NCBI RefSeq assembly: GCF_937123705.1
Contig: NZ_CAKZKO010000138.1
Span: 124,001 to 188,000, forward strand
From: an uncultured Paraglaciecola sp.
GTDB lineage: Bacteria; Pseudomonadota; Gammaproteobacteria; Enterobacterales; Alteromonadaceae
Reading direction: 5' to 3'
Length of the DNA: 64,000 nt
Shown one piece after another: positions 29,570-40,000 of the stretch. The notes beneath the pieces were generated by a model. The model was given only the letters and a program-made list of their open reading frames with translations. It did no database searches and was not told the origin of the DNA. Every line of letters begins with the position of its first letter. Positions within the stretch are counted from its first letter, which is position 1. A program made the translations under genes and the position numbers.

Positions 29570-30925
29570 ATGCCAAATTCCATCGAATCCAAAAGCGTTA
29601 ACAGCCAACTTCATGCCATCAATGGAGCCTTAGGTGAGGGACACTCTGATCTAGCCAAGGACATGTTGCAACAACTGCAACCTGGTGATCTTGCGTTGCT
29701 TTTGGAATCCAGCCGCAGCCGTAATCGTCTAGATATATGGCAACTTATCCCACATGAACTATACAGTGATGTGCTCGAAGAGCTATCCGATGATGTGCGC
29801 AATGGCATTATAAAAACCATGCTTCCTGAGAAGGTCGCCGATGCCCTTGAAGAAATGGACACCGATGATCTAGTCGATACCTTACGCGCCCTTCCTCAAG
29901 AAGTTGCACAAGACCTACTAGCGGCTATGGATGAACAAGACCGGCTACGTGCCGAGCTTGGTTTATCTTACGGTGAGGAAACCGCGGGATTTATCATGAA
30001 CACAGATACGATTAGCCTGCGCCCAGGTATTAACGTTGATGTGATCCTTAGATATTTGCGCCTTAAAGGAAATATGCCAGAGTACGCCGATACCTTATAT
30101 GTAGTAGATAGTGATGATAAATTAATGGGTGGTGTAGCACTCACTAGGCTCATTACGGCTGCAGCTGATACCCCAGTAGAATCACTCATTAAAAGTTCAG
30201 AAGCTATCCCAGCTACCATGATGGATAACGAAGTAGCTAGCCTCTTTGAGCGATACAATTGGTTGTCAGCGCCAGTTGTAGACGAAAATAATAAGTTGTT
30301 GGGTCGCATCACTATAGATGACGTGGTAGATATCATCCGTGAGGATGCCGAGCACTCAATGATGAGTATGGCCGGTTTGGATGATGAAGAAGACACCTTC
30401 GCACCTGTTGTCAAAAGTACCCAAAGACGTTCAATTTGGTTAGGTGTAAACTTAGTGACTGCTTTATTGGCTGCGGCAGTAAGTGACCTATTTGAAGCGA
30501 CCCTAAGCCAGTTGGCAGTATTAGCTATCCTGAATACTATAGTGCCTAGCATGGGCGGAGTGGCGGGTAACCAAACCCTCACTTTAGTTATTAGGGGTAT
30601 GGCACTGGATCATGTTAACTCTGCCAACGCCAGATGGTTAATCAGTAAAGAACTCGCTATAGGTTTTCTAAACGGGGTGATTTGGTCGGTGTTAATTGCC
30701 TCGGTTATTGCCATTTGGAAACAAGATTTAATGCTAGGTGCGGTTATTGCGTTTGCCATGATGATCAATATGGTTGCCGCCGGTCTTGCAGGGGCAAGCT
30801 TACCTATCATAATGAAAAGACTTAAAATTGACCCTGCACTAGCCGGTAGCGTTATTCTAACCACTATTACCGATGTGGTGGGTATCTTTGCCTTTCTAGG
30901 TACAGCAACTTGGTTACTGATTTAA
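29570..30925 (+). CDS. mgtE: Magnesium transporter MgtE
   Basis: A 451 aa MgtE channel: an N-terminal superhelical domain (about 20-130), two CBS domains (about 135-260) that act as the Mg2+ sensor, and five transmembrane helices (about 285-451) with the conserved GGVAGNQTLTLVIRGMAL and pore helix near the end. 103 bp after npr, so possibly a separate transcript. The EamA gene starts 6 bp downstream. Confidence 0.95.
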   Translation: MPNSIESKSVNSQLHAINGALGEGHSDLAKDMLQQLQPGDLALLLESSRSRNRLDIWQLIPHELYSDVLEELSDDVRNGIIKTMLPEKVADALEEMDTDDLVDTLRALPQEVAQDLLAAMDEQDRLRAELGLSYGEETAGFIMNTDTISLRPGINVDVILRYLRLKGNMPEYADTLYVVDSDDKLMGGVALTRLITAAADTPVESLIKSSEAIPATMMDNEVASLFERYNWLSAPVVDENNKLLGRITIDDVVDIIREDAEHSMMSMAGLDDEEDTFAPVVKSTQRRSIWLGVNLVTALLAAAVSDLFEATLSQLAVLAILNTIVPSMGGVAGNQTLTLVIRGMALDHVNSANARWLISKELAIGFLNGVIWSVLIASVIAIWKQDLMLGAVIAFAMMINMVAAGLAGASLPIIMKRLKIDPALAGSVILTTITDVVGIFAFLGTATWLLI

Positions 30926-30931
30926 GTTTCA

Positions 30932-31795
30932 GTGAATACACTACCTGCCTCTCTATTGACGCTACTATCACTTTTTGCTTTTGCGGCTAACTCAGTACTT
31001 TGTCGGTTAGCGCTGAGTAGTGAACAGGTCGATCCCCTTACCTTTACTACGCTCCGATTATTATCGGCAGCCCTTACTTTAACGCTCATTATTGCCATCA
31101 AAAATAAGAAACATCTTATTAGCATCAATCAATTTGGAAGTTATACGGGCGCGACTTATTTGTTCATTTATGCCGCTGGATTTTCTTACGCCTATGTCAC
31201 CTTAGGCACAGCAACAGGCGCCCTCATTTTATTTGCCTGTGTGCAGTTCACTATGTTGCTCAAAGGTTGGCTAACAGGCGTTGAAATGTCAAAACAAGAG
31301 ACGCTAGGCATTAGCTTGTCGCTGTTAGGCTTTGGGTATTTTGTCTATCCTGAACTTAATCAACCGAGTTTGATTGGCTGTATTCTGATGAGCTTAGCTG
31401 GAATAGCTTGGGGCTTGTATAGCCTAAATGGCGCCAAGAGCAGCCAAGCGCTATTAGATACAACCAGTAATTTTTTGCGGCTGCTGCCGGTGGTTTTGAT
31501 TGGTATGGTTTGGATATATTTCGCCACTGGATTTCAAATTAGCCTACTAGGTTGGCTTTATACTATTGCCTCAGGAGCCCTAGCTTCGGGAATAGGCTAT
31601 GGGGTGTGGTACTTTGTGTTACCACACTTAAAACCTAGTATAGCTGCCGTAAGTCAGCTATCGGTTCCAATTTGGGCGGCGTTAGGCGGCTTAGCATTGG
31701 CAGCAGAGCCAATAGACCCGCACCTTGCATTATCTGCTAGTGTGATATTAAGCGGGATTTTATTAGTGATCTTGGCGAAACAAAACCCGAAATAG
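30932..31795 (+). CDS. EamA/DMT-family transporter
   Basis: A 287 aa inner-membrane protein with about ten transmembrane helices in two EamA repeats. The typical drug/metabolite-exporter blocks are present (LSLFAFAANSVLCRLAL near the start and SQLSVPIWAALGGLAL in the second repeat). Substrate unknown. Start codon GTG, 6 bp after mgtE, so probably co-transcribed with it. Convergent with galK, with only 10 bp between the stop codons. Confidence 0.88.
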   Translation: MNTLPASLLTLLSLFAFAANSVLCRLALSSEQVDPLTFTTLRLLSAALTLTLIIAIKNKKHLISINQFGSYTGATYLFIYAAGFSYAYVTLGTATGALILFACVQFTMLLKGWLTGVEMSKQETLGISLSLLGFGYFVYPELNQPSLIGCILMSLAGIAWGLYSLNGAKSSQALLDTTSNFLRLLPVVLIGMVWIYFATGFQISLLGWLYTIASGALASGIGYGVWYFVLPHLKPSIAAVSQLSVPIWAALGGLALAAEPIDPHLALSASVILSGILLVILAKQNPK

Positions 31796-31805
31796 TGAGA
31801 CTAAA

Positions 31806-32972
31806 TTAAAATTCCCCGGCTCCATCGCTGGCGCTACAGATATAGGTTGTCTCTTGGTAGCCAGTTGCAGCTTCATAACGCTCGGCCAACAATTGCTCGG
31901 CGCCTTGCACCATATCATGTGGCATAAGGGCAACCATACAACCGCCAAAACCACCGCCTGTCATACGTACACCACCTTTTTCACCCAAATATTCACTGAG
32001 CAGTTGCACCGCAAAGTCAATTGGGGGTACGGTTATTTCAAAATCATCGCGCATGGAAATATGTGACTCTGCCATTAATTTTGACAGCAGGGCTACATTG
32101 TTTGCTTTTAATGCATCTGAGGCCAAAACAGTGCGCTCACTATCAGAAACCACATGGTGAGCTCGCTTGTATACCAATTCGCTGAGTTTATCTTTATGGT
32201 TTTGCAACTCGAGTAAACTGATATCACGCAGTGCTTTTATTCCTAAAATTTGAGCGGCTTCTTCACATTGCAAGCGACGGGTATTGTATTCGCTGTCGAC
32301 TAAGCCTCGCTTTACGTTGGAGTTGATAATCATCACGGCTAAGCCTTCTGGCATAGAGATCAGTTCTGTCTCTAGCGAGCGGCAATCCAGTAACAAAGCG
32401 TTTTGCTTCGAGCCGCAAGCGCTGACCATTTGATCCATGATCCCGCACTGACATCCCACAAATTGATTTTCAGCTGCTTGACCATTTAACGCCACTTCAG
32501 GTTTTGTGAGAGCTAAGCTGTATAAACCACGAAAGGTTTCGCCAATCGCTACTTCTAAAGAGGCAGATGAACTTAGCCCAGCCCCTTGAGGTACATTACC
32601 GGTAATGGCCAAGTTGGCTCCTTTAAACACATGCCCACTTAGTTGTAGATGTTTAATCACGCCGCGCACATAATTGCTCCACATTTGGCTTGGGTGGGTT
32701 TCGATTTCGCCATCAAGGGCAAACTCATCTTGTTGGTTATGATAATCAACCGCCACAACCTTTACTGTCATATCGTCTCTAGGCGTGACCGCAACTAAGG
32801 TTTGATAGTTAATGGCACAAGGCAATACAAAGCCGTCATTGTAATCGGTATGTTCCCCAATAAGGTTCACCCTGCCCGGTGCTTGAAAATGTCGACTTGG
32901 CTTGGCCTTAAACGTTTCGGTAAAGACCCTATCGAGCTGGCTTAACATGGTTGCCGAGATAACAGACATCAA
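31806..32972 (-). CDS. galK: Galactokinase
   Basis: GHMP kinase (388 aa) phosphorylating galactose at C1 in the Leloir pathway. Galactokinase signature GRVNLIGEHTDY (33-44), ATP-binding loop PQGAGLSSSAS (128-138) and the third motif GGVRMTGGGFGGCMVAL near the C-terminus. galT lies immediately upstream with no gap. galE, galM and a gal regulator are not in the window. Confidence 0.97.
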   Translation of the reverse strand: MMSVISATMLSQLDRVFTETFKAKPSRHFQAPGRVNLIGEHTDYNDGFVLPCAINYQTLVAVTPRDDMTVKVVAVDYHNQQDEFALDGEIETHPSQMWSNYVRGVIKHLQLSGHVFKGANLAITGNVPQGAGLSSSASLEVAIGETFRGLYSLALTKPEVALNGQAAENQFVGCQCGIMDQMVSACGSKQNALLLDCRSLETELISMPEGLAVMIINSNVKRGLVDSEYNTRRLQCEEAAQILGIKALRDISLLELQNHKDKLSELVYKRAHHVVSDSERTVLASDALKANNVALLSKLMAESHISMRDDFEITVPPIDFAVQLLSEYLGEKGGVRMTGGGFGGCMVALMPHDMVQGAEQLLAERYEAATGYQETTYICSASDGAGEF

Positions 32973-34022
32973 TTATGCTCCGGTCGCTTCATTGTAGTGA
33001 ACATCGCTGAGGCCCTGTAAACGCTCTGCGGCCTGTTCTGGGGTTAAATCTCGTTGCGGCTCTGCCATCATTTCATAACCCACCATAAATTTACGCACAG
33101 TGGCTGAGCGTAACAATGGCGGATAGAAATGGGCATGAACTTGCCAATGATCTAGCGTCTCAAGATTATTCGGCGCACCGTGCCAGCCCATAGAATAAGG
33201 AAAAGAACATTGAAATAAATTATCATAGCGACTGGTCAGCTTTTTAATGGCAATGGCCAAGTCTGCTTTTTGTGTTTCATTCAGGCTGGTTAGTCGGGCG
33301 CAGCTAAACTTAGGCATAAGCAAGGTTTCAAATGGCCAGGCCGCCCAATAAGGCACAACGGCAATCCAATATTCGGTTTCTACTACAGTGCGCGAACCGT
33401 CTGCCGATTCTTTTTGAGCATAATCTAATAACAGCGAACTACCATGCTTATCAAAATAGGCTTTCTGACTAGCTTCGGCTTTTGCCACTTCGTTGGGAAT
33501 AAAATCGTTGGCCCATACTTGTCCGTGGGGATGAGGATTAGAGCACCCCATAGCTGCTCCTTTATTTTCAAAAACCTGTACCCAAACGTAATCTTTGGAT
33601 AAGTCTGCCACTTGCTCTTGCCAAGTATTGACCACAGCTTCTAAGGCGGATAGAGACAATTCCGGTAAGGTTTTATTATGCTCAGGAGAAAAACAAATAA
33701 CCCGGCTGGTGCCTCTGGCTGCTTGCAAAGTAAATAGATCGTCATTGGATTGCCCAGATGCTGGCGTGTCCTGCATCAAGGCAGCAAAATCATTGGTGAA
33801 TACAAATGTGCCATCATACTCAGGATTGATTTCCCCATTAATACGGGTATTACCAGAACATAAATAACATTGCGGATCGTGGGCTACAGAATCAGCTACT
33901 TGAGGCTTTTCAACTTGTCCTTGCCAAGGGCGCTTAGCTCTATGAGGGGATACCAAAACCCAATCGCCCGTTAAGGGGTTACGGCGACGATGAGAGTGAT
34001 CAACAGGATCAAATGTAGACAT
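32973..34022 (-). CDS. galT: Galactose-1-phosphate uridylyltransferase
   Basis: A 349 aa HIT-superfamily enzyme transferring UMP between UDP-glucose and galactose 1-phosphate. Active-site His-Pro-His at 164-166 ([10 protein letters not shown]), zinc cysteines Cys52 and Cys55 (CYLCSGN). First gene of a two-gene galT-galK operon on the minus strand. Confidence 0.97.
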   Translation of the reverse strand: MSTFDPVDHSHRRRNPLTGDWVLVSPHRAKRPWQGQVEKPQVADSVAHDPQCYLCSGNTRINGEINPEYDGTFVFTNDFAALMQDTPASGQSNDDLFTLQAARGTSRVICFSPEHNKTLPELSLSALEAVVNTWQEQVADLSKDYVWVQVFENKGAAMGCSNPHPHGQVWANDFIPNEVAKAEASQKAYFDKHGSSLLLDYAQKESADGSRTVVETEYWIAVVPYWAAWPFETLLMPKFSCARLTSLNETQKADLAIAIKKLTSRYDNLFQCSFPYSMGWHGAPNNLETLDHWQVHAHFYPPLLRSATVRKFMVGYEMMAEPQRDLTPEQAAERLQGLSDVHYNEATGA

Positions 34023-34104
34023 ATTTTTATAACCTATTTCTTCGAATTAAGACTTATGCAGCAGTCACTGATATATCAACTATCGCTTTGCTAAGTGACT
34101 TGGC

Positions 34105-36450
34105 TTAGTCATCTATATCCTGCTGTCCCAGCCAGTTAACTAATTTTTGCATATCTTGGCTCGCAGCCTGATTAAGTTGTTCAACCCAATCATGTACATT
34201 TTGCCACCAAGCTGGATGATCGCCTTGTTGAATTTCGTTGGCTATTTTTTGCACCCTAGCTAAGCCGACAGAGCCCGCGGCACCTTTAATTTTATGAGCT
34301 TGAGAACACACTTCGTCTTTCTCATCTGCACTTAAGCTAAGTTGCAAGATCTCTAAGTACTCGGGCATTTTTTCTTGAAAGACCTTAACACTTGTTCTCA
34401 CCATTTCATGGCCAATAGTGTCCACCAACATCTGCAACAATTCTAGATCGAGGATTGCATTAAGTTGATCTTTCTTAGGCTCTGTAGTGGGTTCGTGAGG
34501 TAATATAGGCTGCTCATAAAACAAATTATTAACGACTTCAATAATACGACTCTTCTTAACAGGTTTAGCAATAACATCGTCCATGCCATTATCAAGATAC
34601 TCTTGGCGAGTTTTAACCACATTGGCCGTTAAGGCAACGATACTGGTTTGTTCTACTAATGATTCTTCATGAAGAACATTAGCCACTTCAAAACCATTCA
34701 TATCTGGCAGCTGTATATCAAGTAGAACTAAATCATATTGCTTATCGCGGGCCATGGTAATCGCTTCGTTGCCTGTCATGGCGACATCAACAACTTGCCC
34801 AAGTTTTTCCAACAAGGCCTTGGCCACCATGACATTAAGCTCAATATCTTCTACTAGTAATATCTGCAAACCCGTCACTTTCAGCGTTTCTACTTGCAGA
34901 GGTTTTTGGCTAATTGCTAGGGGTAAGTCAACTGTAAAGCAGGTGCCTTCGCCCATAACACTGCTTACACTAATAGTCCCATTCATCAATGACACCATTT
35001 GTTGACATATAGCTAAGCCAATACCTGTACCAGTGGCACTTTGATGTTCAGGTAGGTCTACTTGGTAATACATAGCAAAAATTTTCTCTAAGTCTTGCTG
35101 AGGTATTCCTACTCCTGTGTCACGCACCTGAAAAGTGACCATACTGGTTTCAGCATCAATTGCTTTAGCTTTGACAGCCAATGATACGCCGCCTTTTTGC
35201 GTGAACTTGACCGCATTAAACAACAAATTCCATAATATTTGCCGTAAACGGGTACCATCTACCTCAACCAAAGCTGGTAGTGGATCTTCCACATCTGCGG
35301 TAAACATCAATTCTTTATCTTTGGCCAATAACTCAATAATGCTGCTAAGTTCTTGCGTAAATTCTTTTATCGACACTGTTTTTAGTGATAACTCAAGCCT
35401 GTCCCTATCTAACCTATCTAAATCAATAATGTCATTAAATATGTTACCTAAGGTAATACCACTGGCGTAAATCGTGCTCACCCATGCAAACTGTTCGCTG
35501 GTAAGCTCGGTATCGCGCAACATTCTACTTAAGCCAACAATGCCATTAAGGGGTGTGCGTAACTCATGGCTAATAGTTGCAATAAACGCTGTTTTGTCTT
35601 TGCTGGCTTTTGTCACTGCAATCTCTGCTTGTTTTCGCTCAGTGATATCACGGCCGAAGGCAAGTAGACCAAGGCGAGTATTATCCGCGCTATAAAATGG
35701 TACCTTACGCATTTCAAAATAGCGGCGGCGTCCATCAGCAAAACGTAGCCATAATTCTTCAGTAATACTGACGTTGTTTTCAAGTACATCTTGATCACTT
35801 GCCACTACTTGGCGGGCCAGCTCTTCATCGTAAACTTGATGTGGGGTGAGCCCAATGAGTTCCTGTTCAGTTTTACCGGTCATTTGTTCAGCAACACGGT
35901 TGCAACCGGCAAACTGTCCTTCCTCGTTGCGGTAATAAATAAGATCCGGCGACGCATCAATTATCGACCTTAGCAGTGTAGATAACCGCAAAGCTTGCTG
36001 CTCTTTCTCAGATTTGTCTGTTATTTCACGTTCGAGTTCGGTAAATACAGTTTCTCGCTCTAGTTGGGCGTTTTTTCGTTGCTCTATTTCATGACTTAGT
36101 TGTTGAATACTGGTTTGTAGCGTGCGATTAAGCACATCATCCTCTTCTCTTAATCGCTCCAACTGAGTGACGGCATCCTTAAGGCTCTCTCTTGAGCGTT
36201 CCAGCTGTTGCACTAACTCGCTAAAAATCCACATCATCCAAGGCGCGCTAAGCAAGGTCAAAATGGTGGCACTTAAAAAATCTTCAAAATGGGCATGATC
36301 ACTCACAATCCCCCGGAAAACATAAGTACCCGTAAAGGTAAACATCAAGGTCAAGATGACAAATAAAACACTCGCTTTTAAGGTACCCAAACGACTAATA
36401 AACTGTGCGATCCGCATCGCCCAAGGATCAACTAGAGTCTTTTGTGTCAT
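34105..36450 (-). CDS. arcB: Aerobic respiration control sensor kinase ArcB
   Basis: A 781 aa tripartite hybrid histidine kinase matching E. coli ArcB along its whole length. Two transmembrane helices (about 27-45 and 58-78), a leucine-zipper-like coiled coil (about 80-150), a PAS domain (about 155-275), then the phosphosites His295 (TISHELRTPLNG), receiver Asp578 (LVLLDIQLPD) and HPt His719 (QAHKIKGAAGSVG). Of the two redox cysteines described for E. coli, Cys180 is kept (Cys183) but Cys241 is Tyr244 here. The response regulator gene arcA is not in the window. Divergent from gltB, as in the enterobacterial neighbourhood. Confidence 0.95.
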   Translation of the reverse strand: MTQKTLVDPWAMRIAQFISRLGTLKASVLFVILTLMFTFTGTYVFRGIVSDHAHFEDFLSATILTLLSAPWMMWIFSELVQQLERSRESLKDAVTQLERLREEDDVLNRTLQTSIQQLSHEIEQRKNAQLERETVFTELEREITDKSEKEQQALRLSTLLRSIIDASPDLIYYRNEEGQFAGCNRVAEQMTGKTEQELIGLTPHQVYDEELARQVVASDQDVLENNVSITEELWLRFADGRRRYFEMRKVPFYSADNTRLGLLAFGRDITERKQAEIAVTKASKDKTAFIATISHELRTPLNGIVGLSRMLRDTELTSEQFAWVSTIYASGITLGNIFNDIIDLDRLDRDRLELSLKTVSIKEFTQELSSIIELLAKDKELMFTADVEDPLPALVEVDGTRLRQILWNLLFNAVKFTQKGGVSLAVKAKAIDAETSMVTFQVRDTGVGIPQQDLEKIFAMYYQVDLPEHQSATGTGIGLAICQQMVSLMNGTISVSSVMGEGTCFTVDLPLAISQKPLQVETLKVTGLQILLVEDIELNVMVAKALLEKLGQVVDVAMTGNEAITMARDKQYDLVLLDIQLPDMNGFEVANVLHEESLVEQTSIVALTANVVKTRQEYLDNGMDDVIAKPVKKSRIIEVVNNLFYEQPILPHEPTTEPKKDQLNAILDLELLQMLVDTIGHEMVRTSVKVFQEKMPEYLEILQLSLSADEKDEVCSQAHKIKGAAGSVGLARVQKIANEIQQGDHPAWWQNVHDWVEQLNQAASQDMQKLVNWLGQQDIDD

Positions 36451-37003
36451 AAATATGTTGCTCTCAAATTTCAGTGGTTGCCACCAATGCGCGACATGCT
36501 AACAAGAATACTCCAAGGATCAAAACTTAGACTTGCATAAAAATGCTTCGTCCTATCTAAAAATACTAGTTATGCACTTTTTTAAGATATTTAGATAATA
36601 TTGGATCTGGCTTCACTAGCTTAATCAATAGGCTTTTATTAACTTTTTGATAACAATACCCCCTGCTTTTTAGCTTTTTTATCTAGCATATAACCAAGCT
36701 ACAACATCACTCTATCCAATTGATATTAAAGTAGTTTCAGTCCCAATTAAACCTAAAATGGTGAAAAACAAAAAATCCCTTAAATAAGAGAATTGATTTC
36801 TAAAATAATCCTCGGTATTTTGTAAGACCTGCTTAGTATAAATATTCGATACTCGACTGGTATCTTCAGTAATAATTACGATCAGAACATGAGCATCAAG
36901 CCATGAGGCGCAGGCACGTTTTTCAAACGTGTCTGAGATGTCTAAATTGGCAGTAACACTAAATAACACCCTGCCCAGTCGAGGGTTGAAGGAGTTTGCA
37001 TTA
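36451..37003. other. Long intergenic region arcB/gltB
   Basis: 553 bp without a convincing gene between divergent arcB and gltB. It contains an inverted repeat CACGTTT (36915-36921) and AAACGTG (36925-36931) about 75 bp before gltB, and a weaker pair GATAC/GTATC (36848-36864), both possible regulator sites. A minus-strand reading frame at 36712-36969 has no ribosome site or recognisable protein and I do not call it. Confidence 0.4.
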
Positions 37004-40000
37004 ATGAGTTTATTTCATCCTAACGATTCAAAGGATAACTGTGGTTTTGGCCTAATCGCTCACACTGCTGGCGAACCCAGTCATCACTTGGTTAGTACCG
37101 CTATTGAAGGACTCGACCGCATGCAACACCGTGGTGGTATTGCCGCAGACGGGAAAACCGGCGATGGTTGTGGTTTGCTTTTGCAAAAACCTGATGCGTT
37201 CTTTCGAGGAATAGCAGAGCAAAAAAACTGGAAGCTAGGTAAGAAGTACGGCGTTGGCGTGATATTTCTTAATCAAGACCAAAACTTAGCCAAGGCTGCT
37301 AAACAGATTATCATCGAAGAATTGGAAAAAGAGACCTTAGGGGTCGTTGGCTGGAGAGTAGTGCCCACCGACAATTCGGTATTAGGTGATTTAGCCGCAT
37401 CCTGCGTACCTCAAATTGAACAAGTGTTTGTAAATGGCCCTTCTGGTTGGCGCTCAGCAGATTTAGAGCGGCGTTTATTTATGGCTCGCAGACGTGCTGA
37501 AAAACGCTTATCTGACGATCCTGAGTTTTACATTGCCAGTCTATCTAGCTTAGTAACAGTCTATAAAGGCCTAGTAATGGCTGGTGACTTACCCAAGTTT
37601 TACCTAGATTTAGCTGATGAAAATATGCAATCTGCTATTTGCGTATTCCATCAACGCTTTTCTACCAATACCTTGCCGCGCTGGCCATTAGCTCAACCCT
37701 TCAGGTTTTTAGCCCACAATGGTGAGATTAATACCATACGCGGCAACCGTGATTGGGCCCAAGCTCGTAGCGGTAAATTCAAAACGCCTTTATTACCCGA
37801 CTTAGCCGATGCGGCCCCGTTTGTAAACGAAATAGGCTCTGACTCTTCATCTTTAGATAATATGCTTGAGCTATTTTTAGCAGGTGGTATGGACTTGTTT
37901 AGGGCGATGCGCTTGCTTGTGCCACCTGCCTATCAAAATAACAATACTATGGACGAAGACCTGAAAGCCTTCTACGAGTTTAACTCCATGCATATGGAGC
38001 CCTGGGATGGACCTGCGGGTATCGTATTAACTAACGGTCGCCATGCGGCTTGTAATCTTGACCGAAACGGTTTGCGCCCAGCTCGCTATGTTATTACTAA
38101 AGATGGCTTAATTACCTTGGCCTCAGAAGTGGGCATTTGGGACTACAAACCAGAAGATGTTGTTGAGAAAGGCCGAGTGGCACCAGGCGAGATGTTAGCC
38201 ATAGATACCGAAACAGGTAAGTTATGGCGCTCAAATGAAATAGACGATGATTTAAAAAGCCGCCATCCCTATAAGGAATGGCTTGAAAAAAGCATCCGCC
38301 GTTTAGTACCTATTGAAGAATGTGAAGCCCCGGAAATCGGCAAACGTATGTTTGACGACGACATGATGAATACCTACTTCAAGCAATTTAATTTCAGCTA
38401 CGAAGAACTCGATCAAGTTGTAAAAGTGTTGGCAAAAGATGGCCAAGAAGCCACTGGCTCTATGGGTGACGATACCCCAATGGCTGTGCTTTCTGGCAAG
38501 AATCGAACTATTTACGATTATTTTCGCCAGCAATTTGCTCAAGTCACCAACCCTCCTATTGATCCCTTGCGTGAAAACCATGTGATGTCTTTAGCAACTT
38601 GTATCGGCCGTGAAAAATCGGTGTTCACAGAAACATCTGGATATGCAGATCGAGTATTATTCGACTCACCCATAATGATGTACACCGATCTAAAACAGCT
38701 ACGCAATTACGATCCTGAACATTATTATGCCGAATTTGTTGATCTAAATTTCCCACCTGAAGAAGGGCTAAAAAAAGCAATTAATCGGGTGTGTAATGAG
38801 GTTGAGCACATAGTTTCCCATAAACGCGCCGCTTTCGTTATTTTGTCTGATCGCGCCATTAAGTCATCACGTATTCCAATACCAGCAGCTATGGCGGTGG
38901 GCGCGGTGCAAAAACGTTTAGTAGAAAAAGGCTTACGCTGCGATGCCAATATAGTAGTAGAAACCGCATCGGTGCGAGACTCTCATCAATATGCGGTGCT
39001 ACTAGGTTTAGGCGCTACCGCTATTTATCCATTTTTAGCTTATGAAGTCATTGAGCAAATGTGTGAAACGGGGCAACTCGACATGCCACCAATGCAAGCC
39101 ATAGTTAATTACCGCAAAGGGATTAATAAGGGCTTGTATAAGATTATGTCTAAGATGGGCATTTCCACTATTGCCAGTTACCGTAGCTCAAAATTATTTG
39201 AAGCTATTGGTATTAATAATACCGTTATGGAAACCTGTTTTAAGGGCGTACCTAGCCGTATTCAAGGTGCTGGTTTTGATGATTTTCAACAAGACTTAGT
39301 GAATCTAAATCGTGTGGCATGGCTTAAACGCAAAAAAATCGATCACGGTGGCTTATTAAAATATGTGCATGGCGGTGAATACCACTCTTACAATCCAGAT
39401 GTAGTTACTACACTACAAAAAGCGGTAGTAAGTGGTAACTATCAGGACTATCAAAAATTCAGTGAGTTGGTAAATGATCGTCCAATCGCCTGTCTTCGAG
39501 ATTTGTTGGCCTTAGCGCCTAATGCAGAAGCCATTTCAATCGATGAAGTCGAACCCGCCGAAAACCTATTTCCACGGTTTGACACGGCGGCCATGTCAAT
39601 TGGCGCTTTAAGTCCAGAAGCTCACGAAGCCCTAGCTATTGCCATGAATCGTTTAGGAGGCAATTCTAACTCAGGTGAAGGCGGTGAAGATCCGGCGCGA
39701 TTTGGTAACGAGCGTAATTCTAATATCAAACAAATTGCATCCGGTCGTTTTGGCGTAACACCTCACTACTTAGTGAATGCTAAGATCCTGCAAATTAAAG
39801 TTGCGCAAGGGGCCAAGCCCGGTGAAGGGGGACAGCTGCCAGGTGACAAGGTGAATCAGTATATTGCTGAGTTACGACATTCGGTGCCAGGTGTTACCTT
39901 AATTTCTCCACCGCCGCATCACGATATTTACTCAATTGAAGATTTAGCTCAGTTAATTTTTGATCTAAAACAAGTCAATCCTGAAGCCTTGATTTCGGTA

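Noticed and set aside
29968..30582. 204-codon frame antisense to mgtE
   Set aside because: Entirely inside a clear MgtE gene on the other strand, serine/threonine-rich shadow composition, no start signal.
36712..36969. 85-codon minus-strand frame in the arcB/gltB gap
   Set aside because: No ribosome binding site, no recognisable domain, and it overlaps the probable gltB leader; treated as chance.
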